Assembly: GCF_040024445.1 (NCBI RefSeq)
Contig: NZ_CP157276.1
Location: 3,906,001 to 3,970,000, forward strand
Length of the DNA stretch: 64,000 nt
Direction: 5' to 3'
Origin: Prescottella soli
Lineage (GTDB): Bacteria; Actinomycetota; Actinomycetes; Mycobacteriales; Mycobacteriaceae
Shown here: piece by piece, positions 34,169 through 44,095 of the stretch
Numbering within the stretch: position 1 is the first letter of the stretch
Layout: every line of letters starts with the position of its first letter
The notes under the pieces: model-generated
The model's database searches: none
Seen by the model: the letters and a program-made list of their open reading frames with translations, nothing else
Told to the model about the DNA's origin: nothing
Made by a program: the position numbers and the translations under genes

Positions 34169-34843
34169 TCAGGCCCCGTAGACGAGCAGCCAGTCCTGGT
34201 CGTGTCGGTAGAACGTGGAGCGCTTGACCGCGCGCGGTGTGCGGACGCCGTCGCGGGTCAGTACGGCCGACGGCGAACCGAGCTGGACCGCGCGGCCGGT
34301 GAGCCATCGGTGGCCACCGAACCAGCGGCGCTTGTCGACGGTGGCGCGCAGGCCCGGAAGCTCGGGAATGGGCACGATGCGCATGCCGGGAACGGTGCCC
34401 GAGAACAGGCGCTCGTTGTCGACGTACGCCTCACCGGTCAGTTCGCCGGCGTGTTCGGACCCATAGATGCGGGCCTCGCCGACGAGGGCGATGCCGGCGT
34501 CGTCGCGGATCAGCGGCATCGGCCGGGCGGTGCCCGAGACGGCGATCGCGGCGGCCTTGGAACCGGTTCGAAGTCCGTACGCGTGGGTGGCGTCGGTCCG
34601 CTCCTCGGGGACGTACGCGAGCTCGATGTGCAGGCGATCGGTGCGCATCAGCCTGGTCAGCGCGGCCGCGAAGGCGGCGTCGCCGCCGACGACCACCAGG
34701 CGCGGCTTCTCGACCGTCTCCAGCTTGGCGAAGGCCTCGTCGAAGTGGTCCTTCTCGGGGAGCCCGGGGACGGTGAAGAGGTCGAGCGACCGCAGCGCCA
34801 GCGGCAACGGGGCATCGCCGCACTTGAGCACTATCGGGGTCAT
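34169..34843 (-). CDS. Conserved hypothetical protein (Rv0358-like)
   Basis: A 224-residue conserved protein. Starts MTPIVLKCGDAPLPLALRS; contains PRLVVVGGDAAFAAALTRLMR, similar in flavour to the GGDGT segment of diacylglycerol-kinase-like folds, and a C-terminal beta-rich domain (ARIYGSEHAGELTGEAYVDNERLFSG, in blocks, and RAVQLGSPSAVLTRDGV). Relation to lipid kinases is uncertain. ATG 34843 follows AAGGAG. It lies between purA (divergent) and the M50 protease, as Rv0358 does in mycobacteria. Confidence 0.75.
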   Translation of the reverse strand: MTPIVLKCGDAPLPLALRSLDLFTVPGLPEKDHFDEAFAKLETVEKPRLVVVGGDAAFAAALTRLMRTDRLHIELAYVPEERTDATHAYGLRTGSKAAAIAVSGTARPMPLIRDDAGIALVGEARIYGSEHAGELTGEAYVDNERLFSGTVPGMRIVPIPELPGLRATVDKRRWFGGHRWLTGRAVQLGSPSAVLTRDGVRTPRAVKRSTFYRHDQDWLLVYGA

Positions 34844-34858
34844 GACACTCCTTGCTGA

Positions 34859-36424
<1,566 letters not shown>

Positions 36425-36440
36425 CCCACCCGTCGTGTGA

Positions 36441-36487
36441 CCGAATGTCACATGCGTCCAGTCCGACTGGGCGCATGTGACATTCGG
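36441..36487. terminator. 22-bp hairpin between convergent genes (family C, copy 1)
   Basis: Arms 36441-36462 and 36466-36487 pair fully (one G-T) around the loop CCG. The outer 16 bp CCGAATGTCACATGCG is identical to the copy at 39634-39680. It separates purA from the convergent TROVE gene. Confidence 0.75.
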
Positions 36488-36525
36488 CGTTTCGGGGGCG
36501 GAGCCAGTGGGAGAAGCGGCTTCGG

Positions 36526-38037
36526 TCAGTACCTGCCGGTCCACGGCCAGGCGGCACGACGGCCGGACTCGACGATCGGCAGCATGGCGAAGCAGGCGTC
36601 GGTCGGGTCCCCGAACGTGAATCGGTTCGGTCCGTCGCCGGTACGGCCCACCGGATCGAAGGTGTGCACCGGAATATGCTCGGGGACAACGTCACCGGGA
36701 CTGTGCGGCGCCGCATCGGTGGCGTGCGCGTCGGTCAGTATCACGACGCGGTCGTGGCCGTCGAAGAACTCCGCGGCCGCCGACGCGGTGTTCGTGCCGA
36801 CGCTGTTGAGGCATCCGGTCGGGTTCCAGCGGCCGACCGCACCCAGCAGGGGTTCGCCCGGGCGCATCGGGAACAGCGCCCCACCGGCCGTGCCGGTCGA
36901 GACGACGTCGGCCCGTTCGGCGCGCCGCGCGAGCGCAAGACCGAAGACCGTGGCCGTCGACCCTGCCGTGTCGACGAGCACCAGGGTTCGCCCGGGCAGT
37001 CGCGGGACACGGTCGAGCGACAGCTCGAGTGCCCGCTCGAGGGCTGCGGACCAACGCGGGGACCCCACCGACTCGAGGGCGGAGAGGAAGCGCAGCGGCA
37101 GCTGGCGTGATCGGGCCACCTGCTCCGGATCCTGCAGTCGGTCGGCCACTTTCGCTGCCACGTCATCCGACACCCCGGTGTCGTCGAAGTTGCGGAGGTT
37201 GTTCAGCAGCCCCATGTATCCCATCCGGGGGATGATGGCTTCCCACGTCTGCCGGTCCATCGGCGCCTGCAGCCAGTCCGCCACAGACTCCCACGTCATC
37301 GCCGCCGGCCCGAGGCGCGCGACGCCGTCGGGAGCGGTGAGCAGGAGCGGGCGCTCGGACAGCGGAACCGCCATCAGGTCGGCGCGCGCTCGTACCGACT
37401 CGAGACTCGGGGGAATCGGCCTGTCCCGCCTGTGCCGACGGTCCAGCGCGTGCTCGAACAGGTCACCCTGATACTCGGACCGCGGTGAGGGGTGCACCAG
37501 GTCGAGGACGTCACCGAACCGATAGCCGAGGGCGGGGGTGTCGTACTTGAGCAGCGCCCGCTCGGTGTACAGCCTGGCGACCGCGTCCGCGACGCCGCGC
37601 TTGATCGGTTGCGCGAGCTTGCGCCCGTACGTGGCGCGCCAGTAGGCGAGCATCTCGCCCGGTTCGTCCGCGCGTTGCAGGACGCTGCCGACGACCTGAC
37701 GGCTGTACCCGTGTTCGCCCGCGTCGAGCCGTGCACGGGTGAACTCGGCGGCTCCGACGAGGGCCGCCCAGCGCATGTTCGCGTCGGTCCGCAGCCAGCG
37801 CAGGAATCCAGCGGCCCACTCGGGGTCGCTGACGGCGAGCTGTCGGACGAGCCGGCGATACCGATCGTCGCGAGCCCCACCGTGAACCAGGCTCGTGACG
37901 GCCAGCAGGAACAGTTCGGTCCTGGGATCGCGTGGAGAGCCGGATCCGTCCTCGCGGGTGGGACCACCGGGTGCCATCTCGGTCCGCAACCGACCGGTCC
38001 CCACTGGTCGCTCGGTCGTGGCGTCGAACCTGCTCAT
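36526..38037 (-). CDS. TROVE-domain protein (bacterial Ro60/Rsr homologue)
   Basis: A 503-residue homologue of Ro60, the ring-shaped RNA-binding protein that holds Y RNAs and misfolded RNAs; in bacteria it works with exonucleases in rRNA processing and stress. Residues about 30-330 are the HEAT-repeat TROVE domain (DPRTELFLLAVTSLVHGG, EWAAGFLRWLRTDANMRWAAL, and MTWESVADWL then AIIPRMGYMGLLNNLRNFDD). The C-terminal third is vWA-like: TLVLVDTAGSTATVF sits where the metal-site DxSxS should be, with Ala replacing the first Ser, and VVILTDAHATD follows. ATG 38037 follows GAGGGGGACGAG. The long leader upstream is a candidate place for its RNA partner. Confidence 0.88.
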   Translation of the reverse strand: MSRFDATTERPVGTGRLRTEMAPGGPTREDGSGSPRDPRTELFLLAVTSLVHGGARDDRYRRLVRQLAVSDPEWAAGFLRWLRTDANMRWAALVGAAEFTRARLDAGEHGYSRQVVGSVLQRADEPGEMLAYWRATYGRKLAQPIKRGVADAVARLYTERALLKYDTPALGYRFGDVLDLVHPSPRSEYQGDLFEHALDRRHRRDRPIPPSLESVRARADLMAVPLSERPLLLTAPDGVARLGPAAMTWESVADWLQAPMDRQTWEAIIPRMGYMGLLNNLRNFDDTGVSDDVAAKVADRLQDPEQVARSRQLPLRFLSALESVGSPRWSAALERALELSLDRVPRLPGRTLVLVDTAGSTATVFGLALARRAERADVVSTGTAGGALFPMRPGEPLLGAVGRWNPTGCLNSVGTNTASAAAEFFDGHDRVVILTDAHATDAAPHSPGDVVPEHIPVHTFDPVGRTGDGPNRFTFGDPTDACFAMLPIVESGRRAAWPWTGRY

Positions 38038-38362
38038 CTCGTCCCCCTCGGCAGGAAGGCGAATTCCGCATCGCGGCGCCGGGATCGGAAGGCCCTACCG
38101 TCGAGCCGCACCCCATCCCGAGGGTCGACGGAGGAAAGGAACCCGCCGCCTCGTCGTTCGAAGGAGCCGCCATCCGTGCATCGGCGCCGCGCTGAGAAGT
38201 GCCTTCCGAGTTCACTGACCCAGGCGGACGTTCGTCCAGGCGAAAGATCCGTCTGCTGCGCACCGGAAGTGCTCGCTCAATGTAGAGGAGGCCCGGAGCA
38301 ATCCTCAGCGGAATCGACCAGATTGCCCCGAATATCCGGGATCACTCCTGCGACGTTGTCCG
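38038..38362 (-). other. Non-coding leader upstream of the TROVE gene; candidate structured RNA
   Basis: No protein-like frame is seen over 325 bp. On the TROVE strand TACATT (38279-38284) could be a -10 box. Just after it, CTTCCG (38264-38269) can pair with CGGAAG (38203-38208) to close a loop of about 55 nt that holds a GGACG-AA-CGTCC hairpin. The shape is reminiscent of a Y RNA, but no conserved Ro-binding sequence or tRNA-like module could be confirmed. It could equally be an ordinary 5' leader. Confidence 0.25.
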
Positions 38363-38992
38363 ATGGCGGCGAATGAACCCGTCGGCCCGTGCCTAGAGGC
38401 TACGGTTCCGACCCGTGTTCGTGCGCGAACACCGAAGTGGCTTCTACTGCACCGTCGCAACCTCGACGAAGATCCTCGGCAGCACCCGGTGGTATCGACC
38501 GCTGCGGAACGTCTGCTCGCGCGGGATTCCGCCGCGAATCGCACCGCCGCGGTGCGGAGTTGCACGACGGCCGTGGTGTTGCCCCAGCCTCGCCGCCCAT
38601 TCCTTCCTGCTGCGAGCGGATTCCCGCGCGGGCGGACCAAGAATGGGCGCTCAGGCCGACTGCCCACAGCATCATTGTCATCCCCAGAACCGACGACACT
38701 TGCCCTCTGCCACGCGGTGACCCGCCGGCAGCCGGCCGCCGTGCTGAGCCACCGGACGGCCGCGTGGCTGCATGGATGGACCGGCGAACCGGACGTTGCC
38801 AGGAATCGGATCGGCAACTGCACCAACTCGTTCGGGCCGTGCGGGCCTTCCCCGTCGAGTAGGCGGGAATCGCCGAGCCGGAGCCGGTGCTCACTCTCGC
38901 CGTGGCCGTAGACCATCTCGCCCCCGAGCATGGACCTGGGCTGCGGTGGATACGGCGCAGTGAGATCGTCGCCACGACTGCGGCCCGGCTCC
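38363..38992 (+). pseudogene. Decayed AbiEi-antitoxin-like gene remnant
   Basis: Protein-like fragments are scattered over several frames. From ATG 38363: MAANEPVGPCLEATVPT; then FVREHRSG one frame over (from 38418); later in the first frame CHAVTRRQPAAVLSHRTAAW (38711-38770), the hallmark of AbiEi-type antitoxin/endonuclease-like proteins (AVLSHRTAAxLHG). A third frame gives HQLVRAVRAFPVE, a TAG stop at 38860, and after it EPEPVLTLAVAVDHLAPEHG then RWIRRSEIVATTAARLRRA. Multiple frameshifts and a stop mean it is no longer functional. Assignment rests on short motifs only. Confidence 0.4.
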
Positions 38993-39004
38993 GGCGGGCG
39001 ACGT

Positions 39005-39010
39005 TACGAT
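39005..39010 (+). promoter_or_regulatory. -10 box of leaderless promoter
   Basis: TACGAT followed by exactly 7 nt (CGGCCGC) and ATG 39018, no ribosome site: a model leaderless start. Confidence 0.55.
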
Positions 39011-39017
39011 CGGCCGC

Positions 39018-39629
39018 ATGGCCATTCTGTACGCCGCGCAGCTGTCGCCCACCAAGCCCGAACTGATCGCGCACTGGCTGCCGCGAGCGTCCTATTGCGC
39101 GGGCGCACCGGCGGTTGTGGACCGGGTCGGCGCGTACCGCTTCGACGATCCCGCCGGCGAGGTCGGCATCGAGACGCATCTGGTGCGCGACGCCGCGGGA
39201 GAGATCTGCCAGGTGCCGCTGACGTACCGTTCGGCTCCGCTCGACGCGGCAACGCTCGTGGGCGAGATGGAGCATTCGGTACTCGGGCGCCGCTACGTCT
39301 ACGACGCGACCACCGACCCCGTCTACGTCCAGCAGCTACTGGCGACCATCTACGGCGGCGGCCGTGAGGTCGAGCAGTTCGTGCACGTCGACGGCGGCGA
39401 GCCGCAGCGGGTCGAGAACACCGCGGGCGTTCGAGGGAGTGGAGTGACCGGCGTCGAGGCGCCGATCGTCACCGATGTTCGCGTGGTCGTGGACGGCACC
39501 GACACCGTGATCGCCGGCGGCGGGGTGACCGTCGTGGTGCACCACCGTCCGCTCGGGGTCGAACCGAGCGGGCCGGTCTTGCGCGGCGAATGGGATGGAG
39601 GCCGAGGCGTCCTCGCCTCACTGCGCTGA
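39018..39629 (+). CDS. Maltokinase-N-cap-like (CG0192-like) protein
   Basis: A 203-residue cytoplasmic protein starting MAILYAAQLSPTKPELIAHWL. The block SYCAGAPAVVDRVGAYRFDDPAGEVGIETHLVRD (in pieces), then VPLTYRSAPLDAA and LGRRYVYDATTDPVYVQQLL resemble the N-terminal cap domain of maltokinase and the corynebacterial CG0192 group. The kinase domain itself is absent, so this is a stand-alone cap-like protein whose partner or role is unknown. It is convergent with the mscR operon and ends at a family C hairpin. Confidence 0.75.
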   Translation: MAILYAAQLSPTKPELIAHWLPRASYCAGAPAVVDRVGAYRFDDPAGEVGIETHLVRDAAGEICQVPLTYRSAPLDAATLVGEMEHSVLGRRYVYDATTDPVYVQQLLATIYGGGREVEQFVHVDGGEPQRVENTAGVRGSGVTGVEAPIVTDVRVVVDGTDTVIAGGGVTVVVHHRPLGVEPSGPVLRGEWDGGRGVLASLR

Positions 39630-39633
39630 ACGG

Positions 39634-39680
39634 CCGAATGTCACATGCGTTCAGTCCAACTGGACGCATGTGACATTCGG
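39634..39680. terminator. 22-bp hairpin between convergent genes (family C, copy 2)
   Basis: Arms 39634-39655 and 39659-39680 pair fully (one G-T) around CCA. About 44 of 47 bases match the copy at 36441-36487, 3.2 kb away, on the same orientation. Confidence 0.75.
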
Positions 39681-39693
39681 TCAGGGGGGGGGA

Positions 39694-40326
39694 TCAGTGG
39701 CCGCGCGCGATCCACTCCTCGAGGTGCGGCGCCTCGGTGCCCAGGGCGGTGTCGTCGCCGTGGCCGGTGTGGACGCGGGTCTCCGCCGGCAGCGCGAACA
39801 GCTTGTCGCGGATCGACCCGATGATCGTCGGGAAGTCCGAGAACGAGCGCCCGGTGGCACCCGGTCCACCCGAGAACAGGGTGTCTCCGGAGAACAGCTC
39901 GCCCGCCTCGGGCAGGTACAGGCAGGTCGAGCCGGGGGAGTGGCCGGGGGTGTGGATGGCCTGGATGTCGGTGCCCGCCACCGAGATCCGCTGACCGTCC
40001 TCGAGTGACAGGTGGCGGACGCCCGGGTGAGTCATCTGCCACAGCACGTCGTCGGCCGGGTTCAGGTAGATCGGGGCGTCCAGCTTCTCGGCCAACTCGG
40101 GTGCGACGGTCACGTGGTCGTTGTGGCCGTGCGTGCACACGATTCCGACCACCTTGCGGCCGCCGACGGCGTCGATGATCGGCTGCGCGGTGTGCGCGGC
40201 GTCGATCACCAGCACCTCGTCGTCGTCACCGACGAGCCAGATGTTGTTGTCGACGTCCCAGGTGCCGCCGTCGAGTTCGAACGTGCCCGACGTGACGACC
40301 CGGTCGACCCGCAGGTCGCCGCTCAC
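39694..40326 (-). CDS. Metallo-beta-lactamase-fold hydrolase linked to mscR
   Basis: A 210-residue glyoxalase-II-like hydrolase with a binuclear metal site: THGHNDH (about residues 64-70), [13 protein letters not shown] with a His ligand at about 125, [16 protein letters not shown] with the bridging Asp, and a final [10 protein letters not shown]. It would hydrolyse a thioester such as S-formylmycothiol or another mycothiol adduct. GTG 40326 overlaps the mscR stop (GTGA), so the pair is translationally coupled; the same pairing is recalled in mycobacteria (Rv2259-Rv2260). Confidence 0.87.
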   Translation of the reverse strand: MSGDLRVDRVVTSGTFELDGGTWDVDNNIWLVGDDDEVLVIDAAHTAQPIIDAVGGRKVVGIVCTHGHNDHVTVAPELAEKLDAPIYLNPADDVLWQMTHPGVRHLSLEDGQRISVAGTDIQAIHTPGHSPGSTCLYLPEAGELFSGDTLFSGGPGATGRSFSDFPTIIGSIRDKLFALPAETRVHTGHGDDTALGTEAPHLEEWIARGH

Positions 40327-41411
40327 AGGACCACCACCGAACGCAGCACCTCGCCGTGGTGCATGGTCTCGAACGCCTGCTCCACTTCCTCGAGCTTGAT
40401 GCGCTCCGTCACGAACTTCTCGAGCGGCAGACGGCCCTGCTGGTACAGGTCGACGAGCATCGGGAAGTCGCGCTCGGGCAGGCAGTCGCCGTACCACGAC
40501 GACTTGAGCGAACCACCGCGCGAGAAGAAGTCCACCAACGGCATCTCCAGCGTCATGTCCGGGGTCGGGACGCCGACCAGAACGACGGTGCCGGCGAGGT
40601 CGCGGGCGTAGAACGCCTGCTTCCACGTCTCCGGGCGGCCCACGGCGTCGACCACGACGTCGGTGCCGAAGCCGTCGGTGAGCTCCTGGATCGCCTCGAC
40701 GACGTCGTCGACCTTCGAGGCGTCGATCGTGTGGGTGGCGCCGAGCTCGACGGCCCACTCGAGCTTCTTGGGATCCCGGTCGATCGCGATGATCTTGTTG
40801 GCGCCGGCCAGGCGCGAGCCCATGATGGCGGCGTCGCCGACGCCACCGCAGCCGATGACGGCCACCGAGTCGCCGCGGGTGACGTTGCCGGTGTTCATCG
40901 CGGCACCCATGCCGGCCATGACGCCGCAGCCGAGCAGGCCGACGACGGCCGGATCGGCGGTGGGGTCGACCTTGGTGCACTGGCCCGCCGCGACCAGGGT
41001 CTTGTCGGCGAATGCGCCGATGCCCAGGGCCGGCGTCAGTTCGGTGCCGTCCTCGAGGGTCATCTTCTGCTTCGCGTTGTGCGTGTCGAAGCAGTACTGC
41101 GGGCGACCGCGCTTGCAGGCGCGACACTTTCCGCACACCGCGCGCCAGTTGAGGACCACGAAGTCGCCGACCTCGACGGTGTCGACGCCATCGCCGACGG
41201 CCTCGACGATGCCCGCGGCCTCGTGGCCGAGGAGGAACGGGAACTCGTCGTTGATGCCGCCGTCGCGGTAGGTCAGATCGGTGTGGCACACGCCGCAGGC
41301 CGCGATCGCGACGACGGCCTCACCCGGTCCGGGATCGGGGATCGTGATGTTCACGAGTTCGACGGGCGCATCCTTCGAGCGGGCGATGACGCCCCGTACC
41401 TGCTGCGGCAT
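40323..41411 (-). CDS. mscR: S-(hydroxymethyl)mycothiol dehydrogenase
   Basis: Mycothiol-dependent formaldehyde dehydrogenase, also active as S-nitrosomycothiol reductase in characterised relatives; class III-like zinc alcohol dehydrogenase of 362 residues. Seen: catalytic zinc CGVCHTD (about residues 37-43) and [12 protein letters not shown], structural zinc [15 protein letters not shown] (about 92-106), NAD site [12 protein letters not shown] (about 177-188). ATG 41411 follows GGAG. It is the first gene of an operon with the metallo-beta-lactamase-fold partner. Its presence supports a mycothiol-making actinobacterial host. Confidence 0.9.
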   Translation of the reverse strand: MPQQVRGVIARSKDAPVELVNITIPDPGPGEAVVAIAACGVCHTDLTYRDGGINDEFPFLLGHEAAGIVEAVGDGVDTVEVGDFVVLNWRAVCGKCRACKRGRPQYCFDTHNAKQKMTLEDGTELTPALGIGAFADKTLVAAGQCTKVDPTADPAVVGLLGCGVMAGMGAAMNTGNVTRGDSVAVIGCGGVGDAAIMGSRLAGANKIIAIDRDPKKLEWAVELGATHTIDASKVDDVVEAIQELTDGFGTDVVVDAVGRPETWKQAFYARDLAGTVVLVGVPTPDMTLEMPLVDFFSRGGSLKSSWYGDCLPERDFPMLVDLYQQGRLPLEKFVTERIKLEEVEQAFETMHHGEVLRSVVVL

Positions 41412-41548
41412 GGTTTCTCCATTCGGTCGACGTGAACGCACGGGCGCACACATGGTGAGGTGCGCATCCGACTACGAGGCTAATCAGTGTCGGACGCTCT
41501 CGGGACTGGTCGACAGACGGGGTGAACCTGGCCGAACGGTCAGGCCGG

Positions 41549-42811
41549 TCAGTGGATGGGGCGGATGCCGGCCTCGCCACCGAGCGCCGCCGCCTCCGCG
41601 CGCGTCGCGACGTCGAGCTTGCGCAGCACGCCCGCGACGTGGAACTTCACGGTGCTCTCGCTGACCCCGAGCCGTTCGGCGATCGCGCGGTTGCGCCGCC
41701 CCGCGACCAGATGGCCCAGGACCTCGAGCTCACGTGGGCCGAGGTCGGCGAGGGCGTGGTGGGTGGTCGGCGCGGTGGGGGCGTGCAGCGGCAGGGTCGC
41801 TACGACGCGCGAACCCCAGCCGGCGGTGGATTCGATTTCGACTGTGCCCGACAGTGTTTCGACGCGTGGGCGCAGCTGGTGGTCGAGGTCGGCGGGATCG
41901 ACGAGGCCACGGCCGTCGTCACGGACGTCGACGACCAGTTCCCCCTCGGGGCAGGCCCAGGCGACGCGGATGCGGGAGACGTCGGACTGCCCGGACAGCG
42001 AGAGGACCGCACCCCGAACCACGGCCCGGGCGGCGTGGGCCACCTCGCCGGGTACGGCGCGCCCGGCCGCCGCGGGCTCGACCAGGTCCAGTTCGAGGTC
42101 GCGGTGCCGCAGCAGTCCGCGCAGTTCGCCGCGCAGTCGCGCGAACGCCGTCACCAGGGATTCTTCGGCGAAGTCGCGATGCGTGTCGACCGCGGTGCGC
42201 AGTCCGATGAGGGCGGCGGACGCGGTCTCGCGGGCGGCGGACCGGGCGCGGGTGTCGTCGAGGTCGCCGGACCGCAGGGTCGCGAGCAGCGTCTCGAGTG
42301 TCGTGGCGTGGACCTCCGTGAGTTCGGCGACGGTGCGGGCCCGCTCGGCCGATGCGGCGCGGGACTCCGCCAGGTAGGCCGGGCTCGCCCCCTGGACCTG
42401 CAACTGGATGCCGGTGGCCACGATCCCGAACATCGACCGGACGGCATCGAGGGGCAGCGTCCGAGACAGCGCGCCCGTCGGCACGATCACGAGCAGCGTG
42501 TCGGTGCGGTCGAGGATCGCGTACACCTCACGCGTGCGGCCGGCGATGGTGGCTCGCCCTCGCAGGATCTGACCGTGGTCGAGATCGGCACGGAGGGAAT
42601 CCAATTCGGCGATCGTTACTCGGTCGACGATCTCCGGGTCGCCCGCGACCTTGCGGGGGCGTCCGGTGCACTCGCGCGTGAAGATCACCAGCGCCTTGTG
42701 CGGGACGGTGTCGGCGAGCAGTGTCGAGAAGCGGCGGCCGATGTCCGAGAGTCGCCCGACGAGGACGTCGCGCAGTCCGTCCAGTAGTACCTCGGGGCCC
42801 GACTCGTTCAC
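41549..42811 (-). CDS. LuxR-type regulator with histidine-kinase-like ATPase domain
   Basis: A 420-residue hybrid. The C-terminal 65 residues are a LuxR/NarL HTH (LGPRELEVLGHLVAGRRNRAIAERLGVSESTVKFHVAGVLRKLDV, in blocks). Before it, about residues 220-345, is a GHKL ATPase-like fold with DVRDDGRG (G1 box) and the end block GWGSRVVATLPLH, but the N box lacks its Asn and no phospho-acceptor His is seen. The N-terminal 200 residues may form a GAF-like sensor. Sensor, ATPase remnant and output sit in one polypeptide. GTG 42811 has TACCGT 6 nt upstream. Target unknown; the mscR operon and the Ig-protein operon are adjacent. Confidence 0.78.
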   Translation of the reverse strand: MNESGPEVLLDGLRDVLVGRLSDIGRRFSTLLADTVPHKALVIFTRECTGRPRKVAGDPEIVDRVTIAELDSLRADLDHGQILRGRATIAGRTREVYAILDRTDTLLVIVPTGALSRTLPLDAVRSMFGIVATGIQLQVQGASPAYLAESRAASAERARTVAELTEVHATTLETLLATLRSGDLDDTRARSAARETASAALIGLRTAVDTHRDFAEESLVTAFARLRGELRGLLRHRDLELDLVEPAAAGRAVPGEVAHAARAVVRGAVLSLSGQSDVSRIRVAWACPEGELVVDVRDDGRGLVDPADLDHQLRPRVETLSGTVEIESTAGWGSRVVATLPLHAPTAPTTHHALADLGPRELEVLGHLVAGRRNRAIAERLGVSESTVKFHVAGVLRKLDVATRAEAAALGGEAGIRPIH

Positions 42812-42885
42812 GAGGCCACGGTACGACGAGGCGACGGGTGGGTCGCCATCGACCCACCCGCCGTCACCCGTGCCGTGGTGTCGGG

Positions 42886-44055
42886 TCAGGACCCGAGGGG
42901 CAGTCCGAGCGATCCGAGTGACGGCAGTTCCACCGAGCCGACGGCGCTGCCGGACCCGCCGCCCTCGACGGTCACCGTCGCATCGGCCGACAGGGACGGC
43001 CGGAACGCGGCGTTGCCGACGTACCGTGCGGAAACCTTGTGCTCCCCGCCGAGGCCGAACGCATACGTGAAGGTCGCGGTGCCGTCGACGACGGGCGCCT
43101 CGCCGACCACGACGCTGTCGACCAGGAAGGCGACGTTGCCGCTGCCGGGAGCCGGGGCGACCGTAGCCGAAAGGGTCACATTCTCACCGGCTTTCGCGGT
43201 TGCGGGTGCGGTGACCTCGGTCGCGGTCACGTTGCCGGTCTGTTCACCGATCGCGATCGTGGCGAGCGGTCCGCCGCCACGGTTGAGCGGCGCCGAGTCC
43301 TCCTTGGCGTCCTTGGGCACGCACCTCGTGGGAGCCCACTGGTTGCCACCGAAGACGGCCAGGGTGAGGAAGGTGTTGTAGTTGCCCTCGTTCCCCAGAT
43401 TCGCGGCGCCACCCGCCGTGCGCAGCTTCGGCGTGATCTCTCCGCCCGCACCGGCGGTCAGCGTGACGTCGATCGCGGGCAGCTGGAACCACGTCGAGGC
43501 GTCGGCGCTCGGGGTGCCGTCCAGGTATGCCTTGGTCTTCTGGGCGACGATGCCGCCGACGCTCTTCTTGTCCGCCTTGGGGCTGTTGCCGATGACCTCG
43601 TTGTCCCCGGACAGACGAAGAATGGTGCCGTCCGGATCGGGGTCGCCGTTCTCGTTGACCAGCAGCACGTTCGCGGGGGTCCCGGAGATGCCGATGCTGC
43701 TGCCCTGGACCACCTTGGCATCGACGAACTGGGCGTTCTCCGGCAGTTGGTAGTCGAGCTTCATGCGGGACACGTTGGTGGTGGTGGCGCCGGTGTCCTT
43801 GTCCGGGTACGCCGACGGCGCCGGCTGGACGCGGTAGGTGAACGTCTCACCCGGCTCGACCCGCGCCGGCGCGTCGACGGTGAACGCGTGCTGAGCGGGC
43901 TTGTCGACGGTGAGCAGTGCCGCCGCTCGGCACTGCGCGGTGAACGGCGTCGTGGTGGTCGCTGCCGAGGCAGGGGCCCCCGACAGTACGACGCCGGCCG
44001 CGATGGCGGTGGCGCACATGGGCGTCAGATAGCGCCTGACGGACCTGTCAGTCAT
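42886..44055 (-). CDS. Secreted Ig-like-domain protein with C-terminal LPSxGSLxLPxGS motif
   Basis: A 389-residue exported protein. Signal peptide: MTDRSVRRYL, hydrophobic core, cleavage after AxA (APASA-A) near residue 31. Residues about 40-260 form a beta-rich domain with two likely disulfide Cys; residues about 275-365 are an Ig-like repeat (VTAPATAKAGENVTLSATVAP and GEHKVSARYVGNAAFRPSLSA). The last 16 residues, ending ELPSLGSLGLPLGS, match the end of the upstream paralogue. It is second in a two-gene operon (40-bp gap). Likely cell-surface or secreted; adhesion or envelope role is a guess. Confidence 0.8.
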   Translation of the reverse strand: MTDRSVRRYLTPMCATAIAAGVVLSGAPASAATTTTPFTAQCRAAALLTVDKPAQHAFTVDAPARVEPGETFTYRVQPAPSAYPDKDTGATTTNVSRMKLDYQLPENAQFVDAKVVQGSSIGISGTPANVLLVNENGDPDPDGTILRLSGDNEVIGNSPKADKKSVGGIVAQKTKAYLDGTPSADASTWFQLPAIDVTLTAGAGGEITPKLRTAGGAANLGNEGNYNTFLTLAVFGGNQWAPTRCVPKDAKEDSAPLNRGGGPLATIAIGEQTGNVTATEVTAPATAKAGENVTLSATVAPAPGSGNVAFLVDSVVVGEAPVVDGTATFTYAFGLGGEHKVSARYVGNAAFRPSLSADATVTVEGGGSGSAVGSVELPSLGSLGLPLGS

Positions 44056-44095
44056 GGTGCCTTCCTTGGTGTTCGAAGTATGTGGGGCGGTCCGG

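Noticed and set aside
36435-36456. TGTGA-N7-TCACA as a CRP/GlxR site after purA
   Set aside because: Spacing is 7, not 6, and the sequence is part of the family C hairpin at a gene end.
38150-38170. GTTCGAA near 38156 as a tRNA-like T-loop of a YrlA RNA
   Set aside because: The flanking bases cannot form a 5-bp T-stem, so no tRNA-like module is supported.
38400-39275. Minus-strand 291-residue open frame in the TROVE upstream region
   Set aside because: Arg/Ser-rich shadow of low complexity with no domain pattern; it also overlaps the well-supported gene at 39018.
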